A stretch of DNA of 64,000 bases from Flaccisagitta enflata (GCA_965153355.1 OZ231128.1:558001-622000); one strand, 5' to 3'; shown: positions 19,617-31,299, numbered from the stretch's first letter. Numbers and translations: made by a program. The notes: a model not told the origin generated them from the letters alone.

Positions 19617-20218
19617 ACCTTGGAAATAAGTATACCGACAACTTCAACTAAAGATATCTCCGCTTCTAGAAAGGCTAGAAACTTTTTTAAAAAAAGGAAT
19701 TAATCTTTGTCAAATTATCTTCTGAATGAATGCAATCTGGTTCTTGTAGCTTTAACCATTTAGAAATGGCAAGCAAAAGAGTAAAAACATTCCTTTTCCA
19801 AAATGCGAAAAAATCAAGAATGAAGAAGTCAATTTTTTACTGGGTTTCTATTAAAGATATCTTGGCTTCTAGAAAAGCTAGAAACTTTTGTAAAAAAGGC
19901 AAAATAATCTTCATCAAAAACTCTTTAAGATGAGCGCAATCTGGTTTCTGTAGCTTAAATCGTTTAGAAGTTACAAGCAAAACAATAAACCTATATCCAG
20001 AATGATTTGTTCAGCAAGTTTGTTTTAGACATGTGAAACTAAATCATTCTGAACAAAATAAAAAGCTGTCTAGAGTGCATGAATTATGGAAAACTTGAAT
20101 CATCTGTAAGGTAAAAACATCATACAACAACTTATCACTTTCATTGAAATGTTTTAGTCAATTTATAGTGAATTAATCAATAAATTGCTTAGGTGTCGGT
20201 ATACTTTTTTCCAAGGTG
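19617..20218. mobile_element. TIR element, CCTTGGAAA ends
   Basis: Left end ACCTTGGAAATAAGTATACC and right end GGTATACTTTTTTCCAAGGT are inverse over about 25 bp. The interior has two related blocks (19700-19780 and 19860-19990) with GAAACTTTTTTAAAAAAGG-like text, each followed by a TTTAGAA(A/G)T...CAAGCAAAA module. Confidence 0.65.
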
Positions 20219-20224
20219 GTAAAC

Positions 20225-20556
20225 GCTACTGTAAACGAAACGAGGGCGGATACACGGGCAATAAGTAGTCGCTTATGGTGGGTGCGCAGGGGCTGTATGT
20301 GGGTGATCGTAGGCAGTAGCATGGCAGGGCAGGGCGTGTAATGTGGATGGGTGGGGACTGTGTTTGGGTGATCATGGGCTGTAAGATGGCAGGGCAGGGG
20401 CATCAATGCTCAGAAATCACTACGCTTGCTGATTTCATATCAACCGAAATTTCGCGTTACCGACCTTCCGACGGTCGGGCGGACCTTCCTCCCTTCGGAC
20501 GTATGGACACTACGGACACACCCACTCTCATAGAGTCGCTTAGCAAGCGACTAAAA
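20225..20556 (-). mobile_element. Long F2-related copy
   Basis: GGGCGGATACACGGGC at the left and TCGCTTAGCAAGCGACTAAA hairpin at the right. Contains an internal near-duplication (GTGGGTGATCGTAGGC / TTGGGTGATCATGGGC). Confidence 0.6.
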
Positions 20557-20559
20557 CGT

Positions 20560-21185
20560 TAAAGTTTCTTCTTAACTTTTAACGGCAAACGGATATGACG
20601 GTAATCTGAAGAAGCATCAATTTTGACGCAATCATTTGAGTTTTTCCTTCGTTGGTTGAAATGGAATTCTTATCTCGAGTTTGTGTTTGAGTACAGGGAC
20701 AACCCCGCCAATAGAAACAAAAGAAAACAACACAATTCTGCAATAGAAAAAAATATCTCAAATCTGGAAAAATGTGTTAAAACGATTTTACTCAGTTTTG
20801 ATAGCTTCCAACCTCCTATCAGTTTTGGCTCTCCATAAAATGCGTTTTAAAAGCCTTCATTTAGAAAAATGCGTTTAATCAAAATTCTCTTATATCTTAA
20901 GCAGTTGAACCTTTCATCTTTAATTCAAAATACCTTCCAAATGAATTGAACTAAATGATTTGAAAAATTTTATGAAAATGTTAGAACAGATACAGTAGAT
21001 GTCATCTAGACTTGGAAATATGGGGGAGCTCATAACCTGAGTAAAAGTGTTATGAGGGGACTGATATTTTACCAGTATAATGTATAGGCGTTGAAGATGC
21101 GTTGAAGAGCTTAACTTAGGAAAAAAAACTTTTAGTATGAAATTAAAGGATCGATCATTTTTCTGCAGAATTTCAGCTTTGTCTA
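20560..21185. other. Unannotated AT-rich stretch
   Basis: No gene, no clear terminal repeats. Confidence 0.4.
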
Positions 21186-21186
21186 C

Positions 21187-21364
21187 AGTGGAACCCCGCA
21201 ATAACAGCCTCGCTTTAAAAGGTTCCCCATTAATAAAGGTAAACATTTTAAGGTCCCAAATGATAGTTTTTAATGTGATTTCACCTCTCTTTAAAGGTAA
21301 CCCTGAGATAAAGGTGATAAATCTTCAGTCCCAATGGGACCGATGAGGCGGGGTCCTACTGTAT
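21187..21364. mobile_element. F5 (TACAGTGG) MITE, intact
   Basis: Ends TACAGTGGAACCCCGC and GCGGGGTCCTACTGTA. Interior ACATTTTAAGGTCCC and CAGTCCCAATGGGACC. TA at each edge. Reads as a Tc1/mariner-like non-autonomous element. Confidence 0.8.
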
Positions 21365-21489
21365 ATACTATGTGTTTTATTGACCCTGAACTATTTAGTA
21401 TTGAAATCTGAGTTTTGGCATGACAAAATGACAAAATTTGAAAGCTTTATGGCAAGTAGTTTTGTACGTTGACATGCATATCTCAGGTT

Positions 21490-21778
21490 AGAATCAACCA
21501 ATCATCAAAAAATTGGTGATACTATTAAAGCCCTTCAAATTTGCAAGAGATTGACGCAAACCGCATCCCTCTAGCTCTATGCGTTTGAAAGCTATTCGAC
21601 TTTGACTGAAATGCTTCAGTTACACTTTTGCCATTTCTACACAATCTTCTGATGATATCATATCACTCTTTTTTTAATCATTTCTAAACGCGTTGAGCTA
21701 GACAGATGCGATTTGCGTTGCCCGCTTGCAAATTCGAAGGGCTTCATTTAAGTCACCGATTTTTCTATGATTTGATAT
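21490..21778. repeat. Foldback element
   Basis: The left arm CATCAAAAAATTGGTGATAC with AAAGCCCTTCAAATTTGCAA returns inverted as TTGCAAATTCGAAGGGCTTC with TCACCGATTTTTCTATGA. Arms about 100 bp, loop about 90 bp. Confidence 0.7.
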
Positions 21779-22214
21779 TTCTTTTGAAAGCTGTATGTCT
21801 AAATGTAGCAAAAGAAATTAAAAAAAGAAATCATGAGACAGATCTGGAAAGCCTTCACTCCTAGGAACCTCGAACAGCTTTACAAATCCCTTCCGAAACC
21901 AATGGCTGCCCTGATTCAGTCTAAGGGAGCTTACACTAATTATCAATGGATCTCTAATTGATTTATATTCATTTTTTCGGCAATGAATACGTTTTTGGTA
22001 CAGGACGAAAGATTTTTTCCGCCTAGATGGTAAATAAATATACTGATCATGAAAAACCTGAAGTCAAGTGAGGTAACCACAAGCCCAATTCAAGCAGGTG
22101 TTAAGGTTGAGCGAATTTGATTTAGTATATTCAAGAGAATTTTCTATCCATAGAGCTGCCATACCCCATTGTCAACCCTATAGGTTATAAGCACTTTCAA
22201 TTTGTTGCTCAAAG

Positions 22215-22545
22215 AATATGGATTAGGGTGGCTACATGGAGGGTCAAATGTGGTCAAATTTCAGAACGCCTCAGCCAACTAACCATACACTCTAAGTCGT
22301 ATTTAAAAAGTAATTGAGGCAAGCGGAGATTGGTATCTGGAAAGAAAACCCGCACGGCAACATTATGGAGTTTTAATGGGTGTAAAATTGCTTTCATATA
22401 CTTTACCATTGCGTTGCCGTGCGGGTTTCTTTATCAAATACCGACCTCTGCTTGTCTGATTTACTGCCAAAATGCCGCTTAGCATGTATGGTTAGATGGC
22501 GGAGGAATTTCAAATATTGAGCCAAATTCACCCTTCAGGTAACTG
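22215..22545. repeat. Foldback element
   Basis: CTAACCATACACTCTAAG and ACCCGCACGGCAAC in the left arm return as GTTGCCGTGCGGGT and TAGCATGTATGGTTAG in the right arm. Arms about 130 bp, centre near 22385. Confidence 0.75.
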
Positions 22546-22559
22546 CCCTAACATGGATC

Positions 22560-23110
22560 CTCTGAGTTGTCAACACTAGTCCAAATGCTTAATCTTTAAA
22601 ATTAATCAAGCATATATTGAATCTACATTGAATTTAATTCAATTTTTGTAAAATCTTACAAGTTTTGCTCAATTTTTAGAGGGATACATTGATTTTATGT
22701 TCAAAAACCTTTGAAAATCTACAATTTTTTTTAAATACAGAAAAAAGCTGTTGTTTTTCAAAATGATGTGGGAAAATTTTTTTTTTAATATATACAAAAA
22801 AAAGCTGTTGTTTTTCAAAATGATGTGGGCCATGAGTAATTATTCCTCATAGACTCTGAGCTGAGCAGTAAAAAATCGTTTTCAAAGGGGTCTCTGGATC
22901 TTTTTTAAATATTGATCTACCATCTCAAAAATCGAAGTTGTGTCATTTTCTTTTGTTTCATTTGACGCGGTATTCCCTGTAGAAGTCGATGAACGATATT
23001 CCCAACCCATAAAAACAATCGTTCAGAATTATCTTTTTCCTAAAGGTTCTTCTACTTCTCTTTTCTTTCTTTTTTCCTCCTTTCACCTTCTTTTCATCAT
23101 CTTTCGTCTG
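22560..23110. other. AT-rich stretch with a 33-bp duplication
   Basis: AAAGCTGTTGTTTTTCAAAA occurs at about 22743 and 22801. Otherwise nothing recognised. Confidence 0.45.
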
Positions 23111-23112
23111 CT

Positions 23113-23137
23113 CCATCATCATCATCATCATCATCAT

Positions 23138-23220
<83 letters not shown>

Positions 23221-23325
23221 CTAAAACTATCACTATCACCATCACCATCCCCATAACCGTAATCATCACCATCACCATCACCATCACCATCACCATCACC
23301 ATCACCATCACCATCACCATCACCA
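23113..23325. repeat. (CAT)n then (CACCAT)n microsatellite
   Basis: About 110 bp CAT followed by CACCAT units. Confidence 0.95.
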
Positions 23326-23502
23326 TCGTCCTTGGTGTTTTTCTTTTGATTACCCTTCTTCACTTTTTCTTTTTCTTTTTCTTTTTAGGTGGGACAAAGC
23401 ACCTCTATAACTGGCTGTGTCCGTCGGTCGGTCTGTTGGTTGGTCTGTAACGCATTTGTTCGACGATCCACACGTCGCACCTTATTGGCCTACTTGGCCT
23501 TG

Positions 23503-23612
23503 TTCTTTTTCTTTTTCTTTTTCTTTTTCTTTTTCTTTTTCTTTTTCTTTTTCTTTTTCTTTTTCTTTTTCTTTTTCTTTTTCTTCTTCTTCATCATCGA
23601 CATCACCATCAC

Positions 23613-23696
<84 letters not shown>

Positions 23697-23790
23697 TATC
23701 ATCATCACTATCACTATCATTATCACCATCACCATCACCATCACAATCACCATCACCATCACCATCATCGTCACCATCACCATCACCATA
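23503..23790. repeat. (TTTTTC)n then (CAT)n / (CACCAT)n microsatellite
   Basis: Hexamer run about 90 bp, then CAT run about 100 bp, then mixed CACCAT. The outer part belongs to arm B. Confidence 0.95.
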
Positions 23791-23908
23791 GTCATCGTGG
23801 TTTCCTTCTTTTCTTTATCACCATTATCTCCAACTGCTTCCTTATCTTTTTCCCTTCCTCAGAAATCTGAATGGAAGCAAATTAAAAACGATGAGTGGAA
23901 AAGGTTTC

Positions 23909-24135
23909 TTTTTAGTTGCGGACACGCAACTCTATAAGAGGCTTTGTCCGTCCGTGCGTTGTTCCGTCCGTGGGTTAGTCGGTCCGTCCGTCAGCATGAG
24001 TCGAAAAGTGGGAAAACCACTGTTTTTGAATACTTTTTGCATATGATTGAGTGTGTGTGGAGGGTTGGGGTGTGGATGGGGGTTGGGTGCCCCCGCCCAA
24101 CCGTCAGCAACGATATTGTGACCCCGCGTCATTTG
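23909..24135 (+). mobile_element. F2 element copy (arm B)
   Basis: TTTTTAGTTGCGGACACGC, CTCTATAAGAGGCTTTGTCC, GTCCGTCCGTCAGC and a TGTGACCCCGCGTCAT end. Partner of 832-1056. Confidence 0.65.
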
Positions 24136-24213
24136 TTTTTTAGGTTTCCTTTAGCGTTTTGTTTTTCCACTCTCGGTTTCCTGAAATTGATTCGCGTTTG
24201 GAAGATGGCAAAG

Positions 24214-24542
24214 AGGGGGCGTGTTTCTAGTGAGCACCAAAAACGCGTTTCTTCCTGTAAAACGCAATAACAGTGTGAACACATTTTCAAGATTTTCAAC
24301 TGTCCCATGAGGGTTTGAGCAAAGTGAGTGAGCGAGCCTGTGAATGGAGCGAGCGAGCAAAGTGAGCGAGCAAAGCGAGCAAGCAAGGCGAGCGGAGCCT
24401 AGCGGAGCGCTGCGGAGCAAGTGAGTGTAGCGAAGCGGAGCGCTGCGGTGCGAGTGAGTGGAGTGAGCGGTACGAGCGAACGAATGTAGCGAGCGACCGA
24501 GTGGCCCGTTCAAAATGCGGTTGTCTGACTAGAAACGCACCC
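24214..24542 (-). mobile_element. F1 MITE-like copy (arm B)
   Basis: GGGGGCGTGTTTCTAGT to ACTAGAAACGCACCC, with the CpG-rich core reversed relative to 438-750. Confidence 0.65.
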
Positions 24543-24543
24543 A

Positions 24544-24722
24544 GGGTGTGTCTCTAATGATGACAACAATCGCGTTTTTCTCCGATTAATCGTGTTTTCA
24601 GTGTGAACACATATTCATGAATTGCGGGCCTGTGAATGGACTGAGTGGAGCGAGCGAACGAAGAGAGCAAACAACCAAGTGGCCCATTAAAGACACAGTT
24701 GTCTATGACTAGAAATGCACCC
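24544..24722 (-). mobile_element. F1 MITE-like copy, shortened (arm B)
   Basis: GGGTGTGTCTCTAATG to GACTAGAAATGCACCC, directly abutting the previous copy. Confidence 0.6.
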
Positions 24723-24849
24723 AGAGCGAGGGGAAAAAAGTGAAGGGTAAAGCGAAGGTTTGTTTTACAAACGAATCGCAAATGTTTTTTATGTTTCTTG
24801 GGTGTTCCAAAAAAAAAAACAAAAAAAAAAAAAAAAAAACGATCTTGGT

Positions 24850-25146
24850 CTTAAAACAAAAACAAAAACAAAACAAAAACAAAAAAAAACAAAAACAAAA
24901 ACAAAAACAAAAACAAAAACAAAAACAAAAACAAAAACAAAGATAAAAAAAATAAGAATAAAAACAAAAACAAAGATAAAGAAAATAAAAATAAAAATAA
25001 AAATAGAAATAAAAATAAAAATAAAAATAAAAATAAAAATAAAAATAAAAATGAAAATAAAATAAAAATAAAAATAAGAATAAAAATAAAACAAAAACAA
25101 AAACAAAAACAAAAACAAAAACAAAAACAAAAACAAAAACAAAAAC
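24850..25146. repeat. (AAAAAC)n / (AAAAAT)n tract
   Basis: Compound hexanucleotide run of about 300 bp. Only its first half has a mirror at 1-100. Confidence 0.95.
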
Positions 25147-25498
25147 AATGCGCCCTGACTGCGTTTCTGCCATGTATAATGAATTTGCGCTAGACATATG
25201 TGATATAGGCAAAGCAAGGAAGTTCTCAAAGGACTATCAAAAGAGGTTCTCAAAACATCCTAAATAGTGTTTGGTATAATATTTACGTGACATCGCCGCG
25301 GTTCAAGAGTGACCAAAATTGCGCTTTAGAGGAGGCGTCATGAATGTTGTTCCGACCAACGGACAGACCAGCGGGTACTTTAGAGATGCAAAAACGCGGA
25401 CGCGTCTAAACAATTATTTTCAGTGTTAACTTGAAATTAAAAGCAGTGTCTCAGTTGGCTGTGCATGAAATTGAAATCAACACCAATAAATACACTTT

Positions 25499-25690
25499 TT
25501 AGTCGCGTGCACGTGATTCTGCAACCCGCTTTGTCCGTCGGTCGGTCGGTCGGTCGGTTGGTCACACTTTACTTTTTTTTATCATTTTATTACTTTGACC
25601 TCCCCGCTCCTGCCCAAATGATCTGGTGACCTCAAATATGGCCCCTGCCCACCCGCACGCGACTTCGGTAGCCGTGTATCCGGCCTTGTT
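25499..25690 (+). mobile_element. F2 element copy
   Basis: TTTTAGTCGCGTGCACGTGA, CCCGCTTTGTCC, GTCGGTCGGTCGGTCGG, GGCCCCTGCCCACCCG, CACGCGACTTCGGTAGCCGT and ATCCGGCCTTGTT. One of the most complete copies. Confidence 0.75.
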
Positions 25691-25704
25691 TCTGAGTACC
25701 CTGT

Positions 25705-26448
25705 CTTCAGAAGCAACTGTAACCAGCAAAAGTTCTATTGTATGAAAACTATTCAAACCACCAATTTCGGATTTGCTCTGTCTGATAGCATATTACTGAT
25801 GCTTCTTTTGTGCAAAATTTCAGGACTCTAGGTCAAGTAGCTTAGCTTCTACATCATTTTGAAGTAAAAAAACATTTTTTGGTTAACAGTTTTTCATTTA
25901 GGTCACTGATGGAGGTGTGTCACTTTAAACCTATATAACTTCTTTATTATTTGAGCTAAAACTCTAGGAATGGTCTCAAATTGAAGGAGATTATATTGGG
26001 TTCAAGAAAAAAACATAACAAGCTGCATATAGAACAATTTTTCATGTTTTTCCATGATTTTTTCTTGTTCAAACATTTTTTCTTGCAGAACATTCATCGT
26101 TAACCATTTTCAGATCTCCTAATTTTACACAAATGGACAGAGAAAAGATTTATTAATGATAAGAACATAAAATAGGACAAACTTGATTACTTCAAATCAA
26201 TATATCCTCAATTCTGATAAGATTTAAAAGGCTAAACTCTTTTATTTTTCATAAAAATCGCAATTTTACGTGTAAATTTTGGTGGTTTTCAAAACAACGT
26301 CGAAGCTGAAATTTTTGACTTGGAGTGCTGAGATTTTACATGAAAAAACCGTTAGTAATATGCTATTAGATAGAGTGAATCCGAAATGTGTGGTGCAGAT
26401 AGTTTTCACACAATAGATCTTTAGCTGGTCACAGTTGTTTCTGCAGAG
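25705..26448. repeat. Foldback element, about 740 bp
   Basis: Left arm GCAACTGTAACCAGC, ATTTCGGATTTGCTCTGTCT and AGCATATTACT are inverted at the right end (AGTAATATGCT, GAATCCGAAATGTG, GCTGGTCACAGTTG). Arms at least 140 bp. Interior AT-rich, non-coding. Confidence 0.75.
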
Positions 26449-26735
26449 AGGGTAAGGACAAAGTTACTAAGACATCTTAAAGACAACCCGTAAAAATTGA
26501 AGGACGTAACAGCCTCAGAATTAACCTAAGTAATGGTTCTCTCTCTCTCTCTCTCTCTCTCTCCTCACTGACACTGTGTCTTTGACGGGAATTCCTCAAG
26601 GAATCCAATCCTTAATTTCCAACTTTGGCTTGAGCCCCGCAGCCCCGCGTCATGTAAAGAAGATTTTGTACTTGGTTCTTGGGTTTTTAATCACAAGAAG
26701 ATGATAGTTGTCAGAGTAAGGAAAACACAAAGAGT

Positions 26736-26871
<136 letters not shown>

Positions 26872-26917
26872 TTCAAGTCCCCGTCAACGCCCATTCATTC
26901 GCTTTTACATTACCACA

Positions 26918-27046
26918 TTCATTCATTCATTCATTCATTCATTCATTCATTCATTCATTCATTCATTCACTCATTCATTCATTCATTCATTCATTCATTC
27001 ATTAATTAATTCATTCATTCATTCATTCATTCATTCATTCATTCAA
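26918..27046. repeat. (ATTC)n microsatellite
   Basis: Tetranucleotide run interrupted by ATTAATTAATT. Confidence 0.95.
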
Positions 27047-27263
27047 GAAAATCAACGGATTTGCTGGAATCCTTTATTTTCAGTCATCAAAGTTGTTTTT
27101 TCCCTGTCAAATCAAGACGTTTATTCATTTCAGAAACAGAATAAGCTAGAAGAACCTCCAAGTCAGGAAGTTGGCCTAGATGGCCTTGTTTTTCTTTTCC
27201 CCCTTCCATATTTCAGTAGAAGCCCATCGGAAAAAAGGCAACTCGTTCATTGATTCACGTCCG

Positions 27264-27356
27264 ACCGGCCGGCCGACCGGCCGACCGACCGGCCGACCGA
27301 CCGGCCGACCGACCGGCCGACCGACCGACCGACCGGCCGACCGACCGACCGACCGG
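27264..27356. repeat. (CCGACCGG)n GC-rich minisatellite
   Basis: CCGA and CCGG tetramers in a semi-regular order. All three minus-strand frames are open (GRPVGRSVGR-type). Possibly an expanded F2 core, since F2 carries the complementary GTCGGTCGG run. Confidence 0.85.
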
Positions 27357-27412
27357 ATGCATATTTTGTCCTTGGAGAAGCCCAAGGGCCAATTTTTCCT
27401 CGGCAAATACTG

Positions 27413-27510
27413 AGCACGCATGGAAGACGTATTGAATAGGAGCAAATCGTACGTGAGCAGCGTGAGCACGCATGGAAGACGTATTGAATAGGAGCAAATC
27501 GCACGTGCGC
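27413..27510. repeat. Direct duplication of about 50 bp
   Basis: GAGCACGCATGGAAGACGTA and TTGAATAGGAGCAAATCG occur twice back to back. Confidence 0.85.
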
Positions 27511-27807
27511 GTGAAAAAAAGGGTATGCGCGCATGCTTAAAAAGAAAAGTTTACCCACACGTGTGAGCAGTGTGTAAAAGGGTTTTTTTGAACGTGCAAA
27601 AGAATGAAATACTAATGACGTGTGCATGTGCATGTGCACATATTTACACGTGGGCGGAAATGATTTTCTGGTTTTAATGCTTTCCCATTTTTTTCCCTTT
27701 GTCTTTTTACGCTCTCCCATTTTTTAAAATTTTCAACATTCAAAGTGCACCCTCGCTTTTTCATAAGAGGGTGCGTGCGTCAGTCTGTCCGTCGCGGTCT
27801 ATCTATG

Positions 27808-28413
27808 TCACAGTGCAAACGAAGACAAAATTTATTGAGTCAACACATTTTTTAGACAATTCTAAATATCATCAAATGATGATTTTTTAAACTAAGAATA
27901 TGTTTATTCATTTTTAGAAATGATATTTTTGCATGGAAGATCGTTGATATCCCACATAAATGTAAGAAAAATGAAGATAAATGATGAAAAATTTGTGGAT
28001 TTATAAAGAAAATTTGATTTTGCAATCTGAGTTGTCTTGGGTGAAATTCTAAGCCGGCTTCTAATTTGATAAATTTGCATTTCGAAAAACATAGCTCTAT
28101 TCTAAAAACATAAAAGAATAGGGCCATGTTCTTAGAAATGCAAAAATTTGCAACTGGAGACAGTCTTAGAATTTCACCTAACTGCTTCTTAAATTTTTGC
28201 AATTGTATTTTCAGCAAGTTCTTGCAAATGAGTGATTGTTTCTGTCTCTCACCAATGCAATATCAAGTTTCTTGGTTTGTTTTTATTTTCAAGCATTAAG
28301 TATGTGAATAATAAAACTAAAAAAAACAAAATATATTTTGATTTATTATAATTTAAAACTAAAGCAGGTTATGAATGTGTGTGGTTGCCTAATTTTGCCT
28401 TCGTTTGCACTGT
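27808..28413. mobile_element. TIR element, CACAGTGCAAACGAAG ends
   Basis: CACAGTGCAAACGAAG at the left and CTTCGTTTGCACTGTG at the right, about 23 bp TIR with one mismatch. Interior has the pair GAAATTCTAAG / CTTAGAATTTCAC, so it is partly palindromic. No ORF. Confidence 0.65.
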
Positions 28414-28644
28414 GACCTATCTTTATGCAGCTAATGAGAAATTTTGGAAAAGTTGTTTTCTTTATTTCCACATCCTTCATCTCTTTCCTCACATTTTCAC
28501 ATAGTAGGGAGGGGCGGGAGAGCATTCATTTGAATCATACCATACAATTATCCTTACATCTAAATACCTGTATGAATATTTGTAAATAATTGTCTCATAT
28601 CTAAAGGGACCATAGCCACATTTTCTTGTTGCATGACGGTGGGA

Positions 28645-28732
28645 ACAAAGAACAAAGAATAAAGAACAAAGAACAAAGAACAAAGAACAAAGAACAAAGA
28701 ACAAAGAACAAAGAACAAAGAACAAAGAACAA
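28645..28732. repeat. (AACAAAG)n minisatellite
   Basis: Twelve or so 7-bp units, one with a T variant. Confidence 0.95.
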
Positions 28733-28739
28733 TTTCCAC

Positions 28740-29230
28740 TGGAACACAAGAAAAAAAAAGGAAAGGGGAGATATTGAGAAAGGTTTCAGTGGTAAAAGGG
28801 GTTTTTAAGGGGTTGTAAATGAGCCCTTTCCTGGAGGGGTAGTGATGGGGAATCTCCGATAGGAATGGCTGCAGGGCGGAACCTTTGAAAAATAGAAAAG
28901 GGTGGAACCAAAATCATTGAAGGTTATCGACGACGAGGAAAATTCTGCTGCGTGCCCCATCCACATGAGCAGCGATAGAACATGAAGAGAAAAAAAGTGA
29001 AAAAAAAGTCTCACACTAAAAAAAATTCAAGGAAATAAAAAAGAGGAAGAAGAAAAAACAAATAAGGGCAAAAACAAGGGAGCGAGGAAAAAGAGAATAA
29101 GTAGAACAAATCTGAGAGAAAAAAAAAATGAAAGAGTTGAAAAAGAAAATGTGAAACTTGACACGGAGGATTTTGAAAGGGAGCTCAAGACAACGACTGT
29201 AGGATTTGCTCCGACTTAAAAAAGCGAAAA
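28740..29230. other. Unannotated stretch
   Basis: Purine-rich in its second half. A 69-residue minus-strand frame (28805-29014) begins with a hydrophobic LHVLSLLMWMGHAAEF stretch, but nothing else supports a gene. Confidence 0.35.
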
Positions 29231-29232
29231 CA

Positions 29233-30650
29233 CCTGCCTATGAGTTACACATATGATTTACATCTGCCTATGAATTATTTTGCTTACTTTTGTCAGCCTG
29301 CCTATGAGTTACACATATGATTTACATCTGCCTATGAATTATTTTGCTTACTTTTGTCAGCCTGCCTATGAGTTACACATATGATTTACATCTGCCTATG
29401 AATTATTTTGCTTACTTTTGTCAGCCTGCCTATGAGTTACACATATGATTTACATCTGCCTATGAATTATTTTGCTTACTTTTGTCAGCCTGCCTATGAG
29501 TTACACATATGATTTACATCTGCCTATGAATTATTTTGCTTACTTTTGTCAGCCTGCCTATGAGTTACACATATGATTTACATCTGCCTATGAATTATTT
29601 TGCTTACTTTTGTCAGCCTGCCTATGAGTTACACATATGATTTACATCTGCCTATGAATTATTTTGCTTACTTTTGTCAGCCTGCCTATGAGTTACACAT
29701 ATGATTTACATCTGCCTATGAATTATTTTGCTTACTTTTGTCAGCCTGCCTATGAGTTACACATATGATTTACATCTGCCTATGAATTATTTTGCTTGCT
29801 TTTGTCAGCCTGCCCATAAGTTACAAGTATGATTTACATCTGCCTTTGAGTTATTTCGCTTACTTTTATCAGCCTGCTTATGAGTTACACCTATGAGTTA
29901 CACCTGTCTTTGAGTTATTTTGCTTACTTTTTTGAGCCTGCCTATAAGTTACACCTTTGACCCACATCTGCCTATGAGTTATTTCGCTTACTTTTGTCCG
30001 TCTGCCCATGAGTTATACCTATGATTTACATCTGCCTGTGAATTATTTCCCTTACTTTTGTCTGCCTGCCTATGAATTACACCAATGATTTACATCTGCC
30101 TATGAGTTATTTCGCTTACTTTTATCAGCCTGCTTATCAGTTACGCCTATGAGTTACACCTGTCTTTGAGTTATTTCGCTTACTTTTGTCAGCCTGCCTA
30201 TAAGTTACACCTTTGAGTCACATCTGCCTATGAGTTAATTTGCTTACTTTTGTCTGCCTGCCTATGATTTACATCTATGATTTACATCTGCCTATGAATC
30301 ATTTTGCTCACTTTTGTCCGCCTGCCTATAAGTTACACCTATGATTTACATCTGCCTAGGAATCATTTTGCTTACTTTTGTCAGTCTGCCCTTGAGTTAC
30401 ACATATGATTTACATCTGCCTTTGAATTATTTCGCTTACTTTTATCAGCCTGCTTATGAGTTACACCTATGCTTATGCTTATGAGTTACACCTGTCTATG
30501 AGTTATTTCGCTTACTTTTGTCAGCTTGCCTATAAGTTACACCTTTGAGTCACATCTGCCTATGAGTTATTTCGCCTACTTTTGTCAGTCTGCCCATAAG
30601 TTATACCTATGATTTACATCTGCCTATAAGTTATTTCGCCTACTTTTGTC
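29233..30650. repeat. 64-bp satellite array
   Basis: Unit CTGCCTATGAGTTACA + CATATGATTTACAT + CTGCCTATGAATTATTTT + GCTTACTTTTGTCAGC. It is itself an old dimer (CTGCCTATGAxTTA twice per unit). The first nine units (to about 29810) are almost identical. The rest diverge progressively and change length. Confidence 0.95.
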
Positions 30651-30723
30651 TGTACAGCGCAGTCTCGATACAATGTGCCCACGAGAAATATCTTAAGACA
30701 TCGAGTGAAAATCAATTAACCGT

Positions 30724-30800
30724 TTTTGGGCAGCGGCCCCGTGGGGGCCAATGATTTTTGCTCTCACATGCGGGGGAATTTTCTCCTCCTTCTCCTTATC
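30724..30800 (+). mobile_element. F3 left-end fragment
   Basis: GGGCAGCGGCCCCGTGGG then CAATGATTTTTGCTCTCACA and TTTTCTCCTCCTTCTCC. No right end found nearby. Confidence 0.55.
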
Positions 30801-30844
30801 CATCCGTCACACTCCATCCCGGGCTCCCGGCTCTGAGGCTCAAA

Positions 30845-31294
30845 TCAGGGGTGTATATAGCTCTATGACCTATGATTATTCCCCCCCCCCCTGCCTTTTT
30901 TCTTGATTTTCTTCCCCGTGACGCGTCGGATCGTTTTAAAAAATCTATGATTTTCTTGCCCACTTAGCAGTAAAACAGTGTTTTTAAGGTATGAATAGTG
31001 TTAACTTGAATAAATGAATTTTATTTACGAATACAAACAAAAATTACAATGCTAAGAATTGTAAAAAGGTTTGCTTCGACGGATAGCCTGTAAAAGTCAA
31101 ATTACTTTTTTCCAACAGGGTCCTTTGTGTTTTACTAATCATTATTCATAATTTGGCACTGCCAAAAGTTTTATTTTCCCTAAATTTTCGTTTTTTCTTT
31201 TTTTCCCCCTTGAATTTCCTTCCCCGCCTCCAAACCCTTTGATTTTCCTTCCTCCCCGTGGGGGAAATGTAGAACTATATACAGGCCTGGCTCA
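30845..31294. mobile_element. TIR element, GGGGTGTATATAG ends
   Basis: CAGGGGTGTATATAGCTCTA at the left and TAGAACTATATACAGGCCTG at the right. A second member lies at 49813-50128. The interior shares TTTGATTTTC and CCCCGTG motifs near both ends. Confidence 0.6.
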
Positions 31295-31299
31295 AATCC

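Larger units (their letters stand above)
23640..24995. repeat. Arm B of the large inverted repeat
   Basis: Reverse complement of 1-1309 including the F2 copy, two F1 copies and the terminal AAAAAC tract. Differences include a few indels: 24620-24640 lacks a segment present at about 318-360. Confidence 0.85.

Noticed and set aside
28805-29014. Small secreted protein ORF
   Set aside because: Hydrophobic start only; no splice, homology or codon support.
29233-30650. CRISPR array
   Set aside because: The array is a contiguous 64-bp satellite without unique spacers, in an animal genome.
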